Assembly (NCBI GenBank): GCA_014871385.1
Contig: CM026426.1
Location: forward strand, 30,431,452 to 30,495,451
Direction: 5' to 3'
DNA: 64,000 bases
DNA from: Ceratodon purpureus
Lineage: Eukaryota > Streptophyta > Bryopsida > Pseudoditrichales > Ditrichaceae
The position numbers were made by a program, and so were the translations under genes. The notes under the pieces were generated by a model. It had not been told where the DNA came from and did not search any database. It saw nothing but the letters and a program-made list of their open reading frames with translations. Shown here in pieces: positions 22,401 through 34,427 of the stretch; positions within the stretch are counted from its first letter, which is position 1, and each line of letters begins with the position of its first letter.

Positions 22401-25400
22401 TTTTCCCTACTTCTTGTCCTCACTTCTTGAAAGCTGCTTGAACTTGCACTACACGGCTTTTACTAACTACCATATCTTTGAGCAGGTCTACAGAAAATGA
22501 TCATGTAAAGAGTAATCTTCCTGCAAAACTCTTTCGTATTCGCTCTTTCGGTGTGATGAAATTGGAGGAATTCAAGGATCTGCTCTCACCCGAGAAGTAT
22601 CAATTATGTTTGAATCACAAACCATCAATTCCTGGATGGTTTACTTTGCCAACCAAAATCTTCATCGCATTTCTTTATCGTGTAAGCACTTCTTCCCCCC
22701 CCCCCCCCCCCCCCACGCTTCTAAATGTCATGAATTGTCGTGCTCTGTACACTCAGAAGTTGATAATTTTATTTTCCAGAGAGAAATCGTGGCTGCTTCT
22801 CACGAAGCTGCCAGGACCTACAAGGAGAAAACACCCATAAAAGAGCAAACGGCGGCAGGTGTTTGGGATGCCATGTCTGCCGCTACGACCAGCATGGTCG
22901 ACTACATTAAGAAGAAGGACTTCACCAAGTACCTGGCCATTGCCAATCCCAAAAACGGTGATGACTTCCTTGCAGAGGTGAGTTTTCTGACATTTCTACT
23001 TTAGTTTTCAATAAGTAGTTCAAACTCTAATCTTCCTGTTCATGTAATGATCACTTCCCAGATCAATCGGCATTACAGTGATTTTTCCAAAGCCGAGATG
23101 ACAGTGGATAAGCTTCAGAAGATTGTTCCCGCAGCTGTTGATGCCAAATTTAAAGCCCGTTGGCTAAGGTGGTGGAACTCTTCACCAAGTGCACGACAAT
23201 CATACAGATTTTTGCCCCAAGAATTGAAGGAGGCCGACTTGGACCCCTGGTTGAACAAGGCCACATTCTGGGCTGCGGTATAGTTCTTCAAACTTTGTAA
23301 CAATTACTAAAACCACTTCTTCTTTGTTTAATGTCCATGTTTACCTCAACGACAATACCTTTCTGTCGCAGCTGGAGGATGCTGTTAACCGGGAGTTTGA
23401 TGACATCTATAAGCCCGAGAACCTTGTCATTAAGTGGAAGTCCTTCCCGGGACTGTTGCGGCCAGACGCATATGTGGAAAGTTGGCGTATTCTCCTTTGG
23501 GAAAAAGCTTTCCCCTCATTTCTTAGTACCCGCGCAGAGAAGGCTTTCGATAAGAAGTCAGATTTTTCCACTTTTCCAGGAGCAGCAGATGTTGTCAAGC
23601 GTGTGACATACCGGTATGACATTTATGAACTATGACTTCGTATGTTTTTTCCTTTTTGCTTTTATTCACTGTCAATATTATGATTCTGATTTATGGCAGT
23701 TGAATTTCATTAGGTACTTCAAGAGAGAGCTGCTTCCGAAAGGTGCAATTGACCCTGAGAAGTTCCCTCGATACTTCGCCTCGTGGATTCAGAGAGGCTC
23801 TGATCAGTGTATCTATACTTCTCTCCAGTTGAAGAGGTACAGCTCGCCGCACCTTGCCGCTAGTTGTTGGTACCTCGACTGCATTCAAGGTTTCTTTATT
23901 GAGTCTGAAGCGGAGCTCAAAGGTGAGCTTGACGTGGGATCAATAGCCGTCGATGATTCTGAAGACGGTTCTGATGAGGCCGAAGGCCTTCAGGATCAGT
24001 CATCTGCACCTCCACCAAAGAAAGGGCGGGCGCGGCGACTGTGAAAGCTAGGATCGAAGTCCTTGGGCTCACAAGATACTGGTGCGGAGTCTTCCGCACC
24101 AGGAAAGGAGACACCCAACGCTTCTCCAACCACAGACGTCTTAGTGCCAACTTTGACCACTGCGAATGCTCCATCATTCATTAGTGCTTCTGATATCTCC
24201 AGAAGTCTCATTGAGCAGAGGAAGGCCAAACTCTTTCCCTATATCACTTCTTCCGCTGGAGCTTTGAATTCCACATATGTTTCCGTCTTCAACTCATCTG
24301 TGGATTCAGTGATGCGGCGAAATAAGAGACAGGAGAGAAAAGGTGGCGGCGACCCAGATTGGATCAAGACTCAAGACTTCATTCGCGAGGTATGTTTTGT
24401 TCTTCAGACATTTCTTGCATACATCTACTTCTATTCATTTTTTAGTTTCTAACTCTGCTTTCTTGTTTCTTCAAGTTCGGAGCAGGCCGCGAAAACAGAG
24501 TTCTGGACAGGTGCAAACAAGAGAACCATCAGGGAGTCGACCAGATCATTGCCGACATCCCTGAGGATCTTCCAGTCCCTTCCGTTTCTGACCCCCCCAC
24601 GAGTATTCCGCCTTGGAACTCTCGCTACAAGGATTATGTGTACGACATCTTCCATTTTGCAGATCAATACCTGCAGACAGCTGGTGCCCTCTGCCTCATC
24701 TACAATAGTGATCAGAAGTTGGCTAAGGATATCGAGGAAGAAGCTCAGGGTCATGACTTCGTGCTTTACAAGGACTGGTGGGGCGTCAATTTTCTCGGCC
24801 TGACTTCTCCTACGAACCCCGAGAACTTGGTAATTCCATCAGAACATTTTCTTCTCTTTACTTAGTGATAACTGTTCTCCTTATTTATATTCACTAGTTT
24901 TATTGAGTGCAGACTATGCGGTTCTGGATTCGCGTCTACGTTCGTCGTGGCAGTAATTTCTCTTTCCAGACGAAGAAATCACAGTTGATACATGGGGTCC
25001 TCAACATTACCGAGAGTGATGCCATTTTTAACTGGACCAATGCAGACTCGCAACAAATGAATGGGGACATTCCATGGAGAGGGCCAAGGGAGAAAACCCA
25101 CGAGATGATGTAGAGCATAATTGGAGAGCTTTCCAAGCCCGGAGACATAGTCCTCGACTGGAATGCCGAAACAGGTAACTATCCATACATATGTCTGTTT
25201 CATTTTCGTCTCGTTTCTTCAATAGTTTCTAAATTCTTTGTTACTCTCCGAGTTACAGGGGCCTTCATCAAAGCTTGCCAGGCTATTGGTCGTCACATTG
25301 TAGCTTTTGAAGATGACGAAGCCATCTTCAACGCCCTTCTCAAACCGTACATGGCTAGACCATCCGCCATGGGCCCTCCTAAACATCCTAGGCCGGCAGC

Positions 25401-25758
25401 AGCAGACGAAGCGCCTCCAAAGAGAGCAAGACCTGAGAAGTGGTGTAAGTCTTCTATTCTTTGTTCAAATTATCCAAGCACTGCTTCTCTTTGCACCTCT
25501 ACGTACTCAATGTAACCACAATCGGTTTTCTATTGCAGAGTAGTTTCGGCAACACCGCCACGTGGGCCAACATCAGTGTCCACTCCATCGTGGCGTCTTC
25601 ATTCCAGCCCGATTCAGCCTTTTATATTTCCGGACTACGCAGAGGACTTAGCACAGGCGTTTCAATCTGGAGCCCTTACATATGTTCCTAGTAGGCCAAC
25701 TACTTTTGATCCCAGGGCCCTTCTATTCGTCGATGAAGAGGCTGTAGAAGGAGATTGA
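19450..25758 (+). pseudogene. ParB-like / amino-methyltransferase fusion gene of element A
   Basis: A ~15-exon gene. Likely exons: 19450-19884, 20085-20588, one or two near 20701-20940 (uncertain), 21059-21118, 21245-21651, 21808-22391, 22486-22681, 22780-22977, 23062-23277, 23372-23613, 23714-24389, 24476-24829, 24913-25174, 25259-25444, 25541-25758. Order: basic/RG-rich acidic N-terminus; CTD-like repeats; a block with VRPVGEMGVQHLEREF then WEGNHPLAAW (ParB-like; B has GNHRL); a helical region; then IIADIPED, GALCLIYNSDQ, KPGDIVLDWNAETG and GRHIVAFEDDEAI. Motif IV preceding motif I matches permuted (beta-class) amino-methyltransferases. In-frame stops: 20112 TAG, 20133 TGA, 21071 TAA, 24042 TGA, 25111 TAG. 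GNHP and AETG suggest lost activity. It ends 20 or so codons earlier than B (TGA facing TCA). Confidence 0.7.
21395..21505 (+). other. RNA polymerase II CTD-like repeats in the element-A gene
   Basis: Within exon 21245-21651 the frame encodes SPQYMPTSPVYEPTSP, then GYMPTSP, then PPMSPPSPSSP. These are close to the YSPTSPS heptads of the largest RNA polymerase II subunit. Element B has four such units (about 29380-29490, minus strand), including YMASSP and YIPTSP. They are followed in both by a conserved block RVRRPAH..FALPAILPCPVQ. Confidence 0.8.
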
Positions 25759-26462
25759 GAGTCATCTAGTTCTGAGAGTGGAAGTAGCGATTGTAGCATG
25801 TTCAGAGTTTGAAAGAGGCTTCGGTCTTTTATTGTTTTCATTTGATTTCATTTGATTTAATTGGAGTTCATTGCGTAATCCTTCCTCTACTCTACTGCAA
25901 ACATCCTAAACTTGTTATGATTCTCATTTCCAATTCATCTCCGTGTATGTAAAGGATGAAATGTCACAACTGTAATGCTCAAATTATAATATGAAGAATG
26001 AAATGTTACAAAAGAAATGCTCAAAATTAATATTGCGCTGTAATTTATATTTTAATCATTCAAAATTCCACATTTTCATAGCTATGTTACCTAATCTTGG
26101 TTTCAGCTACTCCATTATTGTACACGAACTCTGAAATATTCCACGAACTTTTAAGACCATTTCTTTTTGGTGGTTTCGAGTTCTCTTATTCCTAGAATTA
26201 TCTATATTATCTAAAAACATGATGCTGGAATACTCGTATCTAGATCCAATAAGGGACCAAATCTAAAGGAATGTATGCATGACGTCATCATGACATCAGC
26301 CCTAATTTGTATCTTAGAGAACAAACGTAATAAATTCTTACCAGAGATAACCCTGATTTCCACGGTAATATACTCTTTTCCTAAAAAAAGTGTCAAAATC
26401 AAGCCTTAATTTAGTAATTTTCCACGGTTATAGGCTCTACTTTGCTTTTGAAAATTTGGCTA

Positions 26463-26539
26463 ATTGTCATTTCTGTGCTCTCCATTCTGTGCTCTCCGCT
26501 CTCCGCTCTACGCTCTCCGCTCACATACGAACTTTCCCC
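26463..26539. repeat. Right terminal inverted repeat of element A
   Basis: The sequence CTCTCCATTCTGTGCTCTCC leads into repeated CGCTCTC units and ends GCTCACATACGAACTTTCCCC at 26539, next to the TSD. Its reverse complement matches 14386-14461 and the end of element B at 11504. Confidence 0.88.
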
Positions 26540-26549
26540 TCGTGATCGC
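26540..26549. repeat. Target-site duplication, right of element A
   Basis: This is the second copy of TCGTGATCGC. On the minus strand it lies within the B codons reading GGDH. Confidence 0.93.
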
Positions 26550-29500
26550 CACCCACGTCAGAGAGCTCTTTGTGTCGAAGCTGAACCGAATCCACACAGG
26601 AGTTGATGACATAAACCTGTGTGGAATGCGGAGATCCAGCGGAAGAGGTAGTCTGAGGAAATTGCTTGGTCTTCCTCTGCTCAAGGAGACTTCTGGTGAT
26701 CTCGGAAGCACTGATCAAGGAAGGACTTGGCGAAGAAGTTGAAGAAGGCTTCGTAACCACATTACCTGGAGAGGGCTCTGGTGCCTTCTACTCTGGAGCG
26801 GAAGACGCCGCACCGGTTTGCTGTGATGCCTGTGAATGTGAACGCAAAGATTTTAGTCGCCATCTCCCTTTCTTCGGTGGAGGAGCCAATGATTGGTCTT
26901 CATGGCCTTCGTCATCTTCAATACCATCGACCGTGTCTTCGATAACCACCTCACCGGCATCGTGTAAATTCTTGACGTCCACCTCCGAGTCAATAGTGAA
27001 ATCACGAAAACAATCAAGATATTAGCATCCAGCTTCCAAGTGGGGAGCTTTGTATCTTTTCAACTGCTGGGGTGAATAAATGCACTGATCCGAGGTTCTC
27101 TAAGTCCAAGCAGAGAAGTACTTAGGAAGCTGCTGGACAGTGATGGCGCCTTTTGGAACAAGCTCTCATTTGAAGTACCTAAGAAAACTATTTTATAGAA
27201 GGTTAGTTTCCGAGAAAAAAATAGAGTCTATTATGTAAGGCGATTGTGATTAAGTTAAGAATAATACCGGTAAGTAATCCGCTTGACAACCTCTGCAGTT
27301 CCAGGGAATTTACAGAAATTGGACTTCTTGTCGAAGGCCTTCTCGGCCGTCTTTCCAATGAACGTAGCGAAGGCCTTCTTCCATAAAAGAATACGTGAAC
27401 TCTCTACATAAGCGCCCGGTTCCTGGACATCTAGAAAATCCTTCCAATTGATAACGAGGTTCTCTGCTTTACATATGTCCTCGACTTCATTGACGACAGC
27501 CTCCTCCAACTGTGATGCACAATTCAATTCAGTAGGGATGAGGTAGAATGCAGACAGAGAAGGAAGCAACGTGTAACTGGAATGGAGAGGTATTTAAAGA
27601 AACTATACCCCAGCCGAGAATGAAGTCTTGTTCAACCAAGGGTCGAGGTCGGTTTCCTTGAAATCGAGCGATAGAAATCTGTAAGATAGTCTGGAACTCG
27701 GAGATGAGTTCCACCACCTCAACCAACGGGCCTTGTATTTGGCCTCAACTGCCGCTGGCACAATCTTCTATAGCTTATCGAGGGTCATCTCCGGTTTTGA
27801 AAAGTCACTGAAATGCCCATTGATCTGCAAGAAGAATGATCGTTTTAGAGAGATTGAAATGCAGAAATGATGTAATGATACAAAATATTTTACAGAGCAT
27901 CGCAGCGGGATTTACCTCATTGAGCAAGTCGTCACCGTTTTTGGGATTTGCGATAGCAAGGTACTTGGTGAAGTCCTTCTTCTTGATGGATTCGACCATT
28001 CTTTCAGATGCCTCAGTCATGACATCCCAAACTGCATTTGCAGTTTGTTCCACCTCTGGAGTCTTCTCAAGGTAGGCCCTAGCTGCTTCATCGGAGGCCG
28101 CTGCAATTTCGCGATGTTCCAAAAATTTGACATGCTTATGTAAGTTGAAAAATTATCAAAGTATGAAGAGCGAGGAGGTGAAGGACGTGAAACTTACTCG
28201 GTACAGAAATGCGATGAATATTCTCGTTGTCAAGAAAAACCATGACGGATAAGGGGGCTTGTGTTTCAAACATGCATCATATTCTTCTGTACTCAGAAGG
28301 TCTTTAAACTCCTCCAACTTCATCATTCCGAATGAGCGGATTCAAAACAGTTTTGCTAGAAGCTTACCCTTCACGTGGTCATTCTCAGTCGACGTGAATA
28401 TTAAATCAAAAACTTAGAAGAATTATTCTTAACAAAAACAAAAACTTCAAAATGGACAAACAAATACAAATACATAAGTACGTACCAGTTAATGTCGTGC
28501 ATTGCATGTAGGAGATTGCCCACATGGCCGCGGGGGTCAAGTACAATGCAATGCACAGAGGTATGCCATGATGGGTCGTCCGCATGATGCTTGTTTATAT
28601 GCCGGAGCCACGCGGAGAGGCGATGATTACCTTCCTAGACAAAAAACATCTTGTTGGAGAATTGCATCCACTCCTTGTCTCCACAGATCTCATCTTCAAA
28701 ATGGTCACTCGCGGCCCTCTATAAAGGGCTCCAACGAGCCATGATCTCCGCCGTAACATCCTTCGTCTGCTCTTCATTGTTGTACATGGAGATGTACAAG
28801 AAGCGGTCCCCATCTCTATATCCCTTCACGAACTCCCGCTCCAAGTGCTGCACCCCCATTTCGCCCACCGGTCTAACCTTGGCCATGGAGACCATCCTGC
28901 AGAGGGGGACCATCATGCGCAACTTCTTCTCTGGTTTTATCCTAAGCTTGTTGATGACGCCTATAGAGTCCAACTTGTTTTGTTTCCGATGCTGCAATTC
29001 GCCTTCAAATGCAGTCTTCAAGTTAATTGGGCAGGATGGTTTTACCAACACATCTTGTGTTTGCGTAAGCTGCAAGAGGTGTGACAGTTATTACTCATAG
29101 CGCAGCCAAGGAATGTCTTGCAAGGAAGTAATTAAATATAAAGTAAAGTTACAAAATCATATCATATCTTGTAATTGTAGGTATCTATGAAAGATACTAT
29201 CTACGTGATGCACGCCTATAATACTCCCTAGACTGTCTACAATTCCAGTGGCGGCGCCACCTCCAAAATTGCCTGGTCTATTGGACAGGGCAAGGCAGAA
29301 TTGCTGGAAGGGCAAAGATTGCATGGGCAGGCCTCCTCACTCTAATAGGCAAGGAAGGAGAGGGTGGAGACATCGGCGGTGAATCCTGTGGAGGAGAAGT
29401 GGGGATGTAATGCGGGGAGGTAGGCTCATAGACAGGGGAGGAAGCCATGTAAAGAGGAGAGGTAGGCATGTATTGTGGAGAGTGGACCTCAAGAGGAACA

Positions 29501-31330
29501 CTACCTAAACCTACAGGGTTTGGTACATCACAGGTACAGTAAGGCTGATCAAATGAATCCGAGAGGTCGGAAACATTGATTACTGAAACAATGGAAGTGG
29601 CGGACATTCCGGGAGCATCTGAGGATACCTAAAATATGAGAAAAAAGATATAAATCAACCACTTCCAGATAGGAGATGAACTAAAATTAAGGTGATAAAA
29701 GCCAAGGCTGTATAAATTCAAACCAATCAAGTACCTCAGTTTCTGCAGGTGTTGGGACTAGACCACGGCTCCCTATATTATCCTGAGAGGATCCCAATTT
29801 GATGAACAATGAAATCACCATAAGAGGCCACAATAACACACAATAAGTAAAAAAAAAAAAAACTCGAGGCCAGCATCCTCGGCCCTGCCTTGAGCAGGAG
29901 GGCCTCCGCATCGGCCCCTTCGTGAAGGCACCCGACCAAGTGTCGGGGCCGACACTTGAGTGGAGGTGCGAGTCAAAAAAAAAAAAAAAACTCGAGGCTA
30001 GCATCCTCGGCCCTACCTTGAGCAGCAGGGCCTCCGCATCGCCCCCTTCGACAAGGCCTAATATCCACAGACCCCCCACACAAAGAGAACTCAAGAACCC
30101 ACCAACTCATTTGAAATTCTGAAACCCAAGAACCCATAACGAAAACCCAACATCCGCGCAACCCAAGAAGTGAACCCAAAGCCCAACCATACAAAAAAAT
30201 CTAAATTCTAACCCTTCCATACAAACGTCGTGGTATGGGAGGACTGACCTCGTTGGCAACATTCTCGTCGTCCTCCTCCTTGCCTTGGCCAACCTCGTCC
30301 TCCTCCTCACCTGGCCCGTCCTCGTCCTCATGCTCTTCTTCTCCGTCGTCGTCCTCCTGCTCACCAACCTGGTCGTCATCTTCTTCACTCCGTGGCACCT
30401 CCTCTTTGCCTGCTCCGATCGCCCTCAATGCCTCTTCGTCCATCTCCCCAGCAGCTCTCCCACCCCCTGGTTCCCTCCCCCGTCCACGCCCTCCGCGGCC
30501 CGCACCTCCACGCCACCTCCTCCCAACCTGCTTCTCCGAACCCTACTTCTCAGATCTTCAACCTGCTCTGCGCCCAACACCACCTGCATTACGCCCCACA
30601 CCTCTTTGCCCTCCTTTTAAAGGACCTCCACGGGCTGCAAAAGCTCGATCTACGGCCTCCCCTTCTTCCATAATTGCTCGCCTAGCTCTCGCAGCTCCTC
30701 CTCGCCACTCTCCTGATCCTTCTTCTGCTTCTTCTCCACTCACTTCTTCTCTCAATCCTCCACTTTGTTTACCAAACCTAGAACCTCCACCCTCGGTCCA
30801 CTTCCTCAAAAGAACAAAGTTAGCTTAACTACAGAGGAGAATTCAAAGTTTTACTGTATGAAAACTACGTTTAAAAGATGTCTATGAATTCGCAAGACAT
30901 AAATTACTGTGAAGGTCATTGGTTACAACTATAGACTATAGTCATCGGCTACTTAAGACAATAAAATGAGAAACGAAGCAATCACCTTTAAAATTGAACA
31001 ATACACATCCAACAATAAAAGGAAGGTCGGTAACTTACTTCAGTAGATAGTCGATCCTCTGTGAATCCTAGAGCTCTCTCTTCTAAAAGTGACTCGTTTA
31101 AGCCAAACAAAGGCTGCGGAGACTGTGGTGTTTGTAAACCATTTAACCCTAAATCATCCATCATCTCATTACTTTTTTCGTCCATGTTTTGTACATCATG
31201 GTCCCTAACCGTGACATCTAAAACCTCCTCTTTTATTTCCACTATAGACTCTAGAATGAGTTTACAAATGCTACAAAATTTAGTTGCCAAAGGCAGCCCT
31301 GCTCCTCGTACCTTCAGAGGTGCACTCAGG
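26550..31330 (-). pseudogene. Element B ParB-methyltransferase gene, N-terminal part
   Basis: The minus-strand counterpart of A 19590-24380. From about 31330 it gives the block GAGLPLATKFCSICKLIL, then (30800-30230) an RG-rich and acidic stretch, CTD-like repeats (29607-29280), a ParB-like exon (29075-28500) with EGNHRLSAW, helical exons (28330-27255) and the exon cut by element A at 26550. Stops include TAG 29278-29280 where A has CAG (21569-21571), TAG 28635-28637 where A has TGG (22240-22242), and TAG 26788-26790. The ParB-type arginine (HRL) is kept here but is proline in A. The start region is deleted. By eye, protein identity with A is roughly three quarters in the ParB-methyltransferase exons. 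Confidence 0.7.
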
Positions 31331-31406
31331 AGGTTTCTCGCAATACTGCTTCGCTACAATACTCACTTTTCTCCTCTTAACGGAAGAGTTGCCTGCGAAC
31401 ATCGGG

Positions 31407-32837
31407 ATGGTCTGTCTGTACGCCGAAGGCATGGGCATCCCTCTTAGGTTTCGCGTAGATGACGATGGTCTAGCTACAGTTTCCTCTCTTCGCCTGAGTC
31501 TCAGATTCCATTTCCGTGAGGATACCATCAGTATAGAGGAAGAAATCTTTGATGACGTTACTGCCGAGGTTACCCACACCCTCGGGCAACGTTCTATGAG
31601 AGATGAGAACAATATGTTGCAGTGGAGACTCATCCTTGGATCCTATAGAGTCTATGGTCTTACTGATTCTCTAATGGCTGCATCCACTGAGATCCTCACC
31701 CCCCGTCGCTCTTCTACTTGCACAAGATAGACTCCCTTACCTCGTGATGTCAACGTCAAAGTCGAGCCTGGTACTGAAACTTCAGACGTAGAGAAACCTC
31801 CTCCCCCGACAGTCATTTCTCTCTCCTCTGATGACGAAGTCAGCCCCGTCAAGTTGGTACCTAAGGTCCACGCTGATGCACCTCCTTCCAGTGTTTCTCC
31901 TCCATTGTCCCAGGTCACAGATAGCATTGTTCCTCTCCTTCAACAGCTTGCAAAGGCGCGTGGGTCAATAAACATTTTGAAGAAGATAGACTATTCTACT
32001 ATTAGACACGAGAGAGTAGAGTACTTGCCTGCGAAGTTTGATGGTCCGATTCTTTTTGAGTTGCCCCCAGCTGCTGCAGGTTCCTCTAAGCTCGCCGCCA
32101 AGTCAATGCACGGAATGGACAAACGATACGACGGTCACTTGTGGACCAAGACCATCACAACAAACATCAAGAACGACTTCGGACTGTCTTTCCGAAGTTC
32201 CACCTGCGTCGGATGACTGCGCTGCAGCAACAAGGACTGTGACTTCCTGAAGCGTGTTCCCAAGATCTTCGAGGTTAACGAGACTGAGTTTGAAGGCTGT
32301 ACCCTGCAAGCTTTTGTCATGGATCAGCCTCCTCCATCTGACTCCACGCTAGTGTGCAAGGTATGTAAAGAACCTCCATCATGTGTAGCTACATGCGAGG
32401 CTAAGATTTATTACGTAGTGGGCAAAGCAAATCATACTAGAGCTTGTATTCACATAGGAACACATGATCATCCAGTGAAAGTTGGAGACTACAAAGACTC
32501 TAAAGCAGAGATCAGTAGCTTAATAGAAGAGCAGGTAGAGATGAACAAGAAAGCAACGAAGAGCGCCGTTGTCCTGGAGGCGAGCAAACTCCTCATCGGG
32601 AGCTACCTGCTACAGCCTGAGGATGCACCACCGAGGAAGCTGACGATGGAGGAGGTGGTTCCTGTTCTGGATCGATGCAAAGACATGGCGTCACCAAACA
32701 TCCGCAACAAAGTCGCGACCTTCAAAAAACACAGAAGGTACGGAATCATGGACGGTATCACCAAGCTTCGTGGAAACAGTCTCTGGGCGTATGTCCAAGA
32801 GAATAAGGTTCTTGTTAGGGAGCTATGCGTGACCTAG
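31407..32837 (+). pseudogene. MuDR-like zinc-finger ORF of element B (near-identical to A)
   Basis: An inverted copy of 17411-18841. It has the same TAG (31728-31730), the same TGA (32214-32216) and the same finger cysteines and histidines. I noted only three residue differences: Glu/Gln in the leucine-rich stretch, Gln/Arg before SSTC, and Asn/Asp after VKVG. Upstream of the shared Met the two copies become unalike at once. The sequence then jumps to the equivalent of A 19590, so the divergent promoter is lost. Confidence 0.6.
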
Positions 32838-32925
32838 GGTTTAGGATTTAGGGTTTTAGGGTTTTGGGTTCTAGACCATCAAAGAAGGAACTGAAGCTCA
32901 GGATGGCGGAACGCAAGGCGAAAAA

Positions 32926-34176
32926 ATGAGGAAATCCTACACTGCTCGAAGACCCATGCTCGATATGCCTAGAGCGGATGAGGTCTGCACCCGTCAACCT
33001 ATCATGCCTGGAGCAGATGTGTTTGGTTCACAGAAGCGAAAAGTCGACGTTCCCATCAGAGCTTACGAAGAGTCTTATCGGCCGGACAATATAAACTTCT
33101 CTCGCCCGAGAGGCCCAAGAGGCGCCGTCAAGGCTCGCCCTTTGCAGATGCTCATCATTGTGGAAAACGACTCCGAAGAAGACACCAAGGTAAAAGGTAC
33201 CCAATCTCCTGCCCAGGAAGTTGATTCCCCTTTACCTTCACCTGTGAACAAGGCCGGCATTCGCCATGTCAACGCGGTTGAAGAAACCAAGGTCGACGTG
33301 AAGGAGTGGCACATTTCGAGACTTCACAAACTTTCTGCAAAGTGCTGCTGGGCCCAAAGAGCTGAAATGAAAAAGAAGTGCACTGAGAGAATTGTCAGGG
33401 GGCCCCATTGCACAGCTGCACCGACCTACACTGGGCTTTGGACTAACTATCGCAGGAACACAGTTGAGAAGACAGAGTTCTTTTTCTGCTCCGACGATAT
33501 TGAGCGCTGCCTGAAAGGCTCTAAGCGCAAGTGGGTTGCACACTACTCACAGGACGAGGAATTCCCCTCCATTCCAGAGGTCTATTTAGTGAAACATGGT
33601 ACTTACCTCAAACTCACCGAGATTCTTGCCCTCAAAGCAACAGGTTTTCAACTTCCGCCGAAGAAGCCGGTCTCCCCAAGACGCCTCTTCTCCTCTGCCC
33701 CGCCCCCTGCAAATCTCAGCTCGGTGCCAGTCCCTGCAGACGCTGACCGCTACCCAGACAAGAGAGACGACAAGATGGTGAAGCGCACTGCCACTCGTCC
33801 CAATCCGGCGCAGCAACTCTCTATAGGCTCCTCCGAGTCTCTCAAAGCGCGCCTCCGTTCCGTCACCATGATACCTGAGCCGGGCCACGGTTGCATCATT
33901 GGGCTGGATTCGGGCGTCGCTCCACACATCACACGGTACCAGATTACCATCAGTTCTTACTCTGGTTGCACTTGCCCAGCATTCAAGAGGACGATGACTA
34001 CGTTCCGTGGCAAGACTCAGTTCACGTATTGTAAGCACCTATACTACATACTCTTGAAGGTCTCCAACCGTGATCCCGAAGCCGAGCTTTTCATCCATGC
34101 GCCTACCTTCAGCTTCAACGAGGTCAAGCTACTCTTAGAGGGTGGAATCTTGCGTCACCCCTTGGCGAAGAAGTAG
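32926..34176 (+). CDS. SWIM zinc-finger protein of element B
   Basis: An intact 416-codon frame, the inverted twin of 16072-17322, with one residue change (Gly for Ser in LLLEGGIL). It carries the same CTC..CKH SWIM pattern near the C-terminus, the same telo-box 60-95 bp upstream and the same TAG stop. That this ORF is intact and nearly unchanged in both copies, while the rest of the elements diverged, points to gene conversion or recent exchange between the arms. Confidence 0.72.
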   Translation: MRKSYTARRPMLDMPRADEVCTRQPIMPGADVFGSQKRKVDVPIRAYEESYRPDNINFSRPRGPRGAVKARPLQMLIIVENDSEEDTKVKGTQSPAQEVDSPLPSPVNKAGIRHVNAVEETKVDVKEWHISRLHKLSAKCCWAQRAEMKKKCTERIVRGPHCTAAPTYTGLWTNYRRNTVEKTEFFFCSDDIERCLKGSKRKWVAHYSQDEEFPSIPEVYLVKHGTYLKLTEILALKATGFQLPPKKPVSPRRLFSSAPPPANLSSVPVPADADRYPDKRDDKMVKRTATRPNPAQQLSIGSSESLKARLRSVTMIPEPGHGCIIGLDSGVAPHITRYQITISSYSGCTCPAFKRTMTTFRGKTQFTYCKHLYYILLKVSNRDPEAELFIHAPTFSFNEVKLLLEGGILRHPLAKK

Positions 34177-34427
34177 GTAGCCCTCCTACTTTAGAACTGC
34201 CATTTCCACAATGGCCATTTGTCACGTAGTGAATGATTTTAGTAATATTCCATGTACTAAGTCAGCAATACAGAAGCTATATTGACTTTTTCATTATAAA
34301 GGCTTTGTCGTTCACATTGATTGCACTCTAGTTCAAAACATTCTATCTTGAACAAGTGCACTATATACTTTGTATCCCCTGACATGTACCCTTTATTACA
34401 GCAAACATATACTTGTTATTAGATGTC

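Larger units (their letters stand above)
14386..26539 (+). mobile_element. Element A: 12.15-kb MULE-like transposon nested in element B
   Basis: A is bounded by the TCGTGATCGC duplication and by inverted ends. The left end is GGAGGTAGCTTGTACGTGAG and the right end, reverse-complemented, is GGGGAAAGTTCGTATGTGAG. Both continue into GAGAGCG-type repeats and GAGAGCACAGAATGG. Inside are a short ORF (15368-15820), a SWIM ORF (minus), a MuDR-like zinc-finger ORF (minus), a shared promoter region (18960-19449), and the multi-exon ParB-methyltransferase gene (plus). The size, TSD length and zinc-finger/SWIM proteins point to MULE superfamily. I could not find a DDE catalytic core, so A may be non-autonomous. 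Confidence 0.88.
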
